Below are positions 41,731 to 46,860 of a DNA stretch of 46,860 bases, in pieces (positions within the stretch are counted from its first letter, which is position 1; each line of letters opens with the position of its first letter). The position numbers and the translations under genes were made by a program. The DNA comes from Sphaerochaetaceae bacterium (GTDB taxonomy: Bacteria; Spirochaetota; Spirochaetia; Sphaerochaetales; Sphaerochaetaceae). The DNA is taken from assembly GCA_016938475.1 (NCBI GenBank), contig JAFGUP010000071.1:1-46860 (forward strand), read 5' to 3'. Under the pieces are notes generated by a model. It was not told the origin of the DNA. It saw only the letters and a list, made by a program, of their open reading frames with translations, and ran no database searches.

Positions 41731-43029
41731 ATGAAAAGAAACGCGATTGTGTTGATGGTTTCTCTGTCTCTCATCCTTTTCTCACAGGTACTGTTCGCAG
41801 CCGGTCAAGCAGACCAGGCTCAGAAGGGAGATGCCGGTGAAGTGACAGAAATCGTCTACTGGCAGTATTTCTATGAAACGAAATCGAAGCTGATGGATAA
41901 GCTCATCGAGATGTTCGAAGCGGAACATCCTGATATCAGGGTTGTCCAGCAGACCTTCCCGTATGAACAGTACAATACCAAGGTAGCATCCTCCGTTCCC
42001 TCGGGGACAGGACCGAACGTCATCAATCTCTACTATGGATGGCTCCCTACCTATATTGACTCCGGGTACCTTCAGCCTCTGCCGACCTCGCAGTTCCCTA
42101 ACGAGAAGATAGAACAGGAATTCTTCCCGCTCGTACGTGCTGCTAAATTCGACGGCTCCTACTACGCCCTGCCGACCGCGGTCCGTTCACTTGCCCTCTT
42201 CTGGAACAAGGATCTGTTCAAGGAAGCCGGACTCGACCCGGAACGTCCGCCCAGAACGGTCGAAGAATTGGTAGATTTCGCAGAAATGCTTACGATAACC
42301 GACAAGAACGGCAATTACCTGCAAACAGGCCTTACCCTTGAGCTTCGGGCACAGATGCACCACTGGGTACGTGAAGTACTTATCAGACAGATGGGTGGAA
42401 CTCCCTATTCGGATGACAATAGAAGTGTCACCTACGACAGTCAGGCAGGTTACGACGCATTCACCTTTTTCACAGACCTTCATCTAAAGAACAAGGTAGG
42501 AATGCCGAACTTCATGACCGATGATGTCACAGCATTCAAATCAGGTGCCATGGCAATGACCATCGACGGATCGTTCCGTCTCGGGACTCTTGATGGAGTG
42601 CAGGGTCTTAACTACGGCGTGACCGAACTGCCGAGTATGAACGGTATCTCATCAAGCTTCGCAAGCTTCTGGGCAAACGGTATCACTAGTTTCACGACCG
42701 GCAAAGAACTTGAAGCATCCTTGAAGTTCCTCGAATTCCTCACCTCGGACGAGGTGATGTCGATGTGGCTCGATGCGATAGGCGAACTCCCTGCAAAGCA
42801 GGCTCTCGCTCTCACTGATGAGTTCAGGAACAACCCTAAATACGGGCCGTTCATCAGAAGCCTCGAGTATGCACATGCAACGAAATTCATCGATGAAAGC
42901 GTCCAAAGAAAAGTCTGGATCGATGCCTATGATCAGGTTGTCTTGAACAATGCATCTATTCGGGATGCTGTGAACGAAGCAGCTGCAACCGAACAGAAGA
43001 TGCTCGATTCCTACTACAATTCAAAATAA
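41731..43029 (+). CDS. ABC importer solute-binding protein (carbohydrate type)
   Basis: A 432-aa periplasmic binding protein of the family-1 extracellular solute-binding class. The signal peptide MKRNAIVLMVSLSLILFSQ ends near LFAAGQA. The mature protein starts with the typical ITYWQYF-like strand (IVYWQYFYETKS) and contains FPYEQYNTKV and ALFWNKDLFKEAGLDPERPP, hallmarks of sugar-binding members. There is no lipobox Cys, so it is probably soluble. ATG 41731 has GGAGG 5 nt upstream; an upstream in-frame TTG lies inside that site. The two permease genes follow. The sugar is unknown. Confidence 0.93.
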   Translation: MKRNAIVLMVSLSLILFSQVLFAAGQADQAQKGDAGEVTEIVYWQYFYETKSKLMDKLIEMFEAEHPDIRVVQQTFPYEQYNTKVASSVPSGTGPNVINLYYGWLPTYIDSGYLQPLPTSQFPNEKIEQEFFPLVRAAKFDGSYYALPTAVRSLALFWNKDLFKEAGLDPERPPRTVEELVDFAEMLTITDKNGNYLQTGLTLELRAQMHHWVREVLIRQMGGTPYSDDNRSVTYDSQAGYDAFTFFTDLHLKNKVGMPNFMTDDVTAFKSGAMAMTIDGSFRLGTLDGVQGLNYGVTELPSMNGISSSFASFWANGITSFTTGKELEASLKFLEFLTSDEVMSMWLDAIGELPAKQALALTDEFRNNPKYGPFIRSLEYAHATKFIDESVQRKVWIDAYDQVVLNNASIRDAVNEAAATEQKMLDSYYNSK

Positions 43030-43045
43030 GATTCAGAATGTTGTT

Positions 43046-43069
43046 CGGGCAGACCGCAAACGGTGCCCG
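43046..43069 (+). other. Intercistronic hairpin between binding protein and permease genes
   Basis: CGGGCA (43046-43051) pairs with TGCCCG (43064-43069), with an inner CCG/CGG and a CAAA loop. There is no T-tract. GC-rich stems at this place commonly protect the 3' end of the abundant binding-protein mRNA or partly terminate transcription. Confidence 0.65.
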
Positions 43070-43099
43070 GGCAGCTGTGTTCTTCTCAGAGGGGGGCTC

Positions 43100-43999
43100 A
43101 TGAAGCGACCGCAGTCATACACCATTGAACACACGAAAAGGATATGGGCATATACATTCCTTGTTGTACCTGTTCTATTCTATCTCACCATACGATTCTA
43201 TCCCACTTTTTATGCCTTCTTCCTCTCACTTACCGACTGGGACATTGTGTCGCGGGATAAGAATTTCATAGGGCTGACAAACTATAGAAACCTGTTTCAG
43301 GACCCGATCTTCTGGAAAACGCTTTCCAACACAGGCTTCTACGTGTTGTACGGACTTCCGATAAGCCTTCTCTCAGGTTTCATCCTGGCCTATAACATTG
43401 ACAGGCTGAAAAAGGGAGAAGGAGTGTTCAAAGCGCTCTACTTCCTCCCCTATATCACCTCGATGGTAGCAATTGCATGGGTGTGGAGGTGGCTCTATCA
43501 GCCTGCACCGATCGGTGTGTTCAACAAGATTCTCATCTCGATCGGTCTTCCTCAACAGAAGTTTCTCTTCAGTCAGACACAGGCCCTTCCCTCGATCCTT
43601 GCACCTACCATCTGGGCCGATGTCGGTTTCCAGCTGATCATCTTCCTTGCCGGCCTGAAAGGGATCAGCAGGCAATACTATGAAGCCGCCGAAATCGATG
43701 GTGCTGACAACTGGGATCAGCTTCGGTATATCACCCTTCCCCTTCTCAAGCCCACCATCGTCTTCCTCATCATTACGGGTACGATACGGTACCTCAGGAT
43801 CTTCACGCAGGTTCTCAACATGTCCTATCAGGGGGAAGGGGGTCCTCTCAACTCAACCAAGCCTCTTGTCCTGTATATCTACCACAGTGCATTCCAGCAG
43901 TTCGACATGGGGTATGCCGCCGCAATGACGGTAATCCTGTTCCTGATCATTCTCATGATCACGCTCATTCAGTTAAAGGTGATGAAAAGTGAAGACTAA
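43100..43999 (+). CDS. ABC sugar permease, MalF/UgpA type
   Basis: A 299-aa inner-membrane permease with six transmembrane segments. The cytoplasmic EAA loop reads EAAEIDGADNWDQLRYITLP, the contact site for the ATPase. GAGGGG lies just upstream of ATG 43100. It overlaps the second permease gene by 11 bp. With the 41731 binding protein it forms a CUT1-type importer. No ATPase gene is present in the visible cluster, so a shared MsmK/UgpC-like ATPase encoded elsewhere probably energises it. Confidence 0.94.
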   Translation: MKRPQSYTIEHTKRIWAYTFLVVPVLFYLTIRFYPTFYAFFLSLTDWDIVSRDKNFIGLTNYRNLFQDPIFWKTLSNTGFYVLYGLPISLLSGFILAYNIDRLKKGEGVFKALYFLPYITSMVAIAWVWRWLYQPAPIGVFNKILISIGLPQQKFLFSQTQALPSILAPTIWADVGFQLIIFLAGLKGISRQYYEAAEIDGADNWDQLRYITLPLLKPTIVFLIITGTIRYLRIFTQVLNMSYQGEGGPLNSTKPLVLYIYHSAFQQFDMGYAAAMTVILFLIILMITLIQLKVMKSED

Positions 44000-44810
44000 C
44001 TACAAACCGATAGATGTACTGCGCCCTGTGATACTGATCATCCTGGGCCTGCTGATGCTATTTCCGTTCGCATGGATGATCGCAACGAGTTTCAAACAGG
44101 GAAGAGATGTCTTTTCCCTCTCGATCATTCCCGAGAATCCGACCTTCGCAAATTATCTTAACATCTTTTCCAACAGCAATTTCCCTTTCTGGTTCCTCAA
44201 CTCTCTTATAGTCGGTCTTGCAGTTACTGCATCCGTACTCTTCTTTGATTCCCTTGTCGGGTTCACCCTGAGCAAATATTCATTCAGAGGGAAAAAAATC
44301 ATCTTCATCCTTATCCTATCTACCATGATGATACCGACCGAGATGCTCGTAATCCCCTGGTACATCATGTCCAACGAACTCCACTGGGTCGACACCTACT
44401 GGGGAGTGATGTTCCCCGGTCTGATGTCCGGTTTCGGAACTTTCCTGATGCGGCAGTTCTTTCAGACCGTTCCCGAAGACCTTCTTGATGCCGGTCGTAT
44501 AGACGGACTGAACGAGTTCTACCTCTTCTCCAGAATAGCTATTCCTCTGGTCAAGCCGGCTCTCTCAGCTCTGGCGATATTCAGTTTCATCGGAAACTGG
44601 AATGCCTTCATGTGGCCACTGATTGTAAGTAATAAAGTGACGATGTATACCCTTCCGGTCGGCTTATCCTTCTTCAACGGGGAGTTTCAGAGTCAGTGGG
44701 AGATGGTGATGACAGGAGCTTCGATCGCCACGATCCCGGTCTTCTTTATTTTCATCCTCTTTCAGAGGCAGATTATACAAGGTATCGCCCTTACAGGAGT
44801 GAAAGGGTGA
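43989..44810 (+). CDS. ABC sugar permease, MalG/UgpE type
   Basis: 273 aa, six transmembrane segments, with the EAA-type loop DAGRIDGLNEFYLFSRIAIP. It starts with GTG at 43989 inside the end of the first permease gene (11-bp overlap), a coupled arrangement typical of this pair. PFAWMIATSFK near the N-terminus and FQRQIIQGIALTGVKG at the C-terminus are characteristic of the family. The heterodimeric partner is the 43100 gene. Confidence 0.94.
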   Translation: MKTNYKPIDVLRPVILIILGLLMLFPFAWMIATSFKQGRDVFSLSIIPENPTFANYLNIFSNSNFPFWFLNSLIVGLAVTASVLFFDSLVGFTLSKYSFRGKKIIFILILSTMMIPTEMLVIPWYIMSNELHWVDTYWGVMFPGLMSGFGTFLMRQFFQTVPEDLLDAGRIDGLNEFYLFSRIAIPLVKPALSALAIFSFIGNWNAFMWPLIVSNKVTMYTLPVGLSFFNGEFQSQWEMVMTGASIATIPVFFIFILFQRQIIQGIALTGVKG

Positions 44811-44846
44811 TAGATTTTTCAAACTCACGCATAATGAGGTACACCT

Positions 44847-45761
44847 ATGATTCAAAACACGCAGGTCTTTGATTTCCATTGCCATTTCCCCGTCGACTCT
44901 CCATGGTTTCCCGACTACGCCATGCCGGGCAAAGTGTCTTTCGATGATACGGGGAGCCGTGACCATCACGAACAGTGGAGAAAGGCATTCAATTTTTCCG
45001 AACCCGATCAACCGATGGGTGACAGGGAAAGCGCCGATCGTTATATACAGGATATGAATGAAAAGGGAATCGAGAGGATCAACTTCGTTTCCGGTGGAGG
45101 AAACAAGCGACTGGCGGACATCGTTGCGATGTATCCACAGCGTTTCACCGGTTTTGCACACCATCACCCGGAGGTTCCCGATGCGGCCGATCAGCTTGAG
45201 ACAGCACTGAGAGATTATCATCTCAAGGGGTATAAGCTGCTGGGTCCTCTGATCGATACCCATCTCAGTGACCGCTCGTTCTACCCTCTCTGGGAGATCT
45301 GCGAAACATACCAGGTCCCTGTCCTCATACATTTCGGCCTCCTCGGCGCTGCCGGAGGAACCCCTCATGGAACGAATATCTCTCCCATGAGTATCGCACA
45401 GGCCTCCCGTGATTTCCCGAAACTGAATTTCATAGTCCCCCATTTCGGCTGTACTCACATGCAGGACCTCCTGCAGGTGTGCTGGACACGTCCCAATGTC
45501 TATGTCGACACCTCGGGTTCGAATCAGTGGATACGGTGGATGCCCTACCCTCTCACGCTCGAGGATGTCATCCAGAAGTATGTGCAGACGGTCGGTCCGG
45601 GCCGCATCATCTTTGCTACCGACAGCAGCTATTTCCCACGTGGATTTGCAAAAATCTACCTTGAAGAACAGCATAAACTGTTCCGATTCGCAGGGCTCGA
45701 TGATGATGAGATAGACATGGTATTCAACCGCAATGCACGGCATCTGATTGGAGAAGTATGA
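44847..45761 (+). CDS. Metal-dependent hydrolase, amidohydrolase-2 family
   Basis: A 304-aa cytoplasmic TIM-barrel protein. Metal ligands expected for the family are visible: His11 and His13 in FDFHCHF, His162 in LIHFG, His199 in VPHFGC, and Asp259 in FATDSS. Members include decarboxylases, lactonases and hydrolases, so the reaction is not assigned. GAGG lies upstream of ATG 44847. It follows the second permease by 36 bp and overlaps the next gene (ATGA), so it probably acts on the imported compound or a product of it. Confidence 0.85.
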   Translation: MIQNTQVFDFHCHFPVDSPWFPDYAMPGKVSFDDTGSRDHHEQWRKAFNFSEPDQPMGDRESADRYIQDMNEKGIERINFVSGGGNKRLADIVAMYPQRFTGFAHHHPEVPDAADQLETALRDYHLKGYKLLGPLIDTHLSDRSFYPLWEICETYQVPVLIHFGLLGAAGGTPHGTNISPMSIAQASRDFPKLNFIVPHFGCTHMQDLLQVCWTRPNVYVDTSGSNQWIRWMPYPLTLEDVIQKYVQTVGPGRIIFATDSSYFPRGFAKIYLEEQHKLFRFAGLDDDEIDMVFNRNARHLIGEV

Positions 45762-46860
45762 ACGGACTGTCAGGCACCCGAAGGAATCTGATACGTATCG
45801 CCCGAGAAGAGATGCAGCTCACGATGGGTTGTACCGATCCTGTTGCAATAGCTTACAGTGCCAATACGGCGATCCATCAGTATTGCGAAAAAAATGGGGT
45901 TTCCCACTCCTCAGCCATCGGTTCGATCCAATCGATAGAGTTGGAACTTGACAGGAACCTGTTCAAGAATGCCTCGTATGCCCGTATACCCAACACTGAC
46001 GGGAAGGGAATCAGCCTTGCACTGTTTCTCGGCATGTCTCTTGAAAGACCCTTCTCCCCTCTGCTCATATTCGACATGGTCACACGATCCCTCGTAGATC
46101 AATCTGAAGATCTGGAGCGGATACTTCCTTTGAACATCACCATACGTCATGACAAGGATCATGTGTTCTGTTCCACAAGGCTAACCTTCCGAGACTCGAA
46201 AGAGTCCGTTGCATCCCTGGAATATCATCATGATACGATGGTATTCCGGTCCTGCTGTGAGAATACGCTGGAACAGAATACCTATTACCCTGAAAGTGAT
46301 CAGGAAGAGCCTTTCGAGGAACTTCCGCTTGATGAGGTTCTCTCTCTCATCGATACAATTCCACTTGATCAGATCGAGTTTATCGCTGACGGGTTCGACC
46401 ATAATATGAGAGCAGTCGGCAGAGGAAACGATGAAATAGCCCTATCGGTGTTTGATCAGTCGTCTCTCATCGGACACGCCAGACGTGATATCGGTCAGGC
46501 GACGCTTAACCGGATGAATGGTCTGGATGTGCCGATCATGGCATGTGGAGGTTCAGGGAACCATGGGATTACCTTCTTCATCTCTTTGCAGTATGGCTCA
46601 AACCTGTTGTCCGGGAAAACCCCTCACCTGCATCATATAACTCTCCTCGGTCTCTATCTGTTGCATATCATCAAGATACGGACCGGGATCCTGACCCCGA
46701 TGTGCGGCTGCGCGATCAGCAGTGCAATGGCTGTGGCAGCATCTCTGGTATGGGCACAGACACATGAGGAGAAGAAGGTGATCATCAGCATGAACTATAT
46801 ACTGAACACCCTGGCAGGCCTTGCCTGTGACGGAGCAAAACCCTCGTGCTATCTCAAGAC
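45758..46860 (+). CDS. UPF0597 / L-cysteine desulfidase-like protein (partial, 3' end beyond window)
   Basis: The frame is open from ATG 45758 to the window end (367 codons), with GAGAAG just upstream and a 4-nt overlap with the hydrolase gene. Family signatures are clear: GCTDP near residue 25 (GCTEP in most members), ACGGSGNHGI, MCGCAISSA and ACDGAKPSC, whose Cys residues would bind an Fe-S cluster. Relatives include archaeal L-cysteine desulfidase and YhaM/CyuA, and the fold is related to the serine dehydratase alpha domain. Being in a sugar-type operon suggests a different substrate, perhaps another amino or hydroxy acid; this is inference. Confidence 0.85.
   Translation, partial: MNGLSGTRRNLIRIAREEMQLTMGCTDPVAIAYSANTAIHQYCEKNGVSHSSAIGSIQSIELELDRNLFKNASYARIPNTDGKGISLALFLGMSLERPFSPLLIFDMVTRSLVDQSEDLERILPLNITIRHDKDHVFCSTRLTFRDSKESVASLEYHHDTMVFRSCCENTLEQNTYYPESDQEEPFEELPLDEVLSLIDTIPLDQIEFIADGFDHNMRAVGRGNDEIALSVFDQSSLIGHARRDIGQATLNRMNGLDVPIMACGGSGNHGITFFISLQYGSNLLSGKTPHLHHITLLGLYLLHIIKIRTGILTPMCGCAISSAMAVAASLVWAQTHEEKKVIISMNYILNTLAGLACDGAKPSCYLK

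Noticed and set aside
44664-45743. 359-codon open frame on the minus strand
   Set aside because: Antisense to the permease and amidohydrolase genes, whose motifs are intact on the plus strand.

Overview
The window is a dense bacterial chromosome segment. It most likely comes from an anaerobic, outer-membrane-bearing spirochaete or a close relative. This is inferred from gene content, not from a marker gene: lipoprotein machinery (Lgt), an RND pump paired with LolA-like and beta-barrel outer-membrane proteins, an oxygen-sensitive Fe-S type L-serine dehydratase, cobalamin-dependent MetH, and several secreted proteins without homologues I recognise. No rRNA, tRNA or CRISPR array was found.

Layout. 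1-300: 5' part of a group II intron on the minus strand, inserted directly behind the terminator of a small secreted-protein gene (382-996). 1470-5295: CNNM/CorC-type membrane protein and leuS. 5437-8427: a small secreted protein, then a 116-aa protein, an EIIA-like/CBS regulator and an ArsB/NhaD-type permease in one direction. 8429-12457 (minus): sdaA, a lipoprotein, and a DAHP synthase/prephenate dehydratase fusion. 12581-18129: nth (plus), then metF, metH and a stand-alone NIF3-insert-like protein (minus). 18230-24340: pth, a 1124-aa GH13 protein, a dicarboxylate/amino-acid symporter and a membrane protein. 24354-28859 (minus): gpmI, pepP, lgt. 28943-32385: ctpA, rsmE and a degenerate sigma-54-activator-like AAA+ protein. 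32878-37888: TetR, RND exporter, LolA-like protein and outer-membrane protein, with the same operator before the regulator and before the pump. 37889-38760: a gene-free stretch with tandem terminators and two identical DnaA-box-containing repeats. 38761 to the end: a co-directional cluster of a GH57-like protein, a phosphohexomutase, a sugar-type ABC importer without its ATPase, a metal-dependent hydrolase, and a UPF0597/L-cysteine-desulfidase-like gene running off the edge.

Two themes run through the window. First, many transcription units start with a recognisable sigma-70 promoter (TTGACA-like, 17 bp, TATAAT-like). In several (leuS, nth, lgt, the 5437 gene, and probably pth, ctpA, sdaA and aroF-pheA) the -10 box lies only 6-10 nt before the ATG and no Shine-Dalgarno sequence is visible, which predicts leaderless mRNAs. 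Genes with a longer leader carry a clear GGAG-type site. Second, regulatory palindromes mark the accessory clusters: the paired TetR operators, a perfect inverted repeat spanning the -10 box of the 38761 cluster, and a 17-bp palindrome before the ABC importer. These make the TetR/RND cassette and the 38761 cluster the best candidates for undescribed regulated systems.
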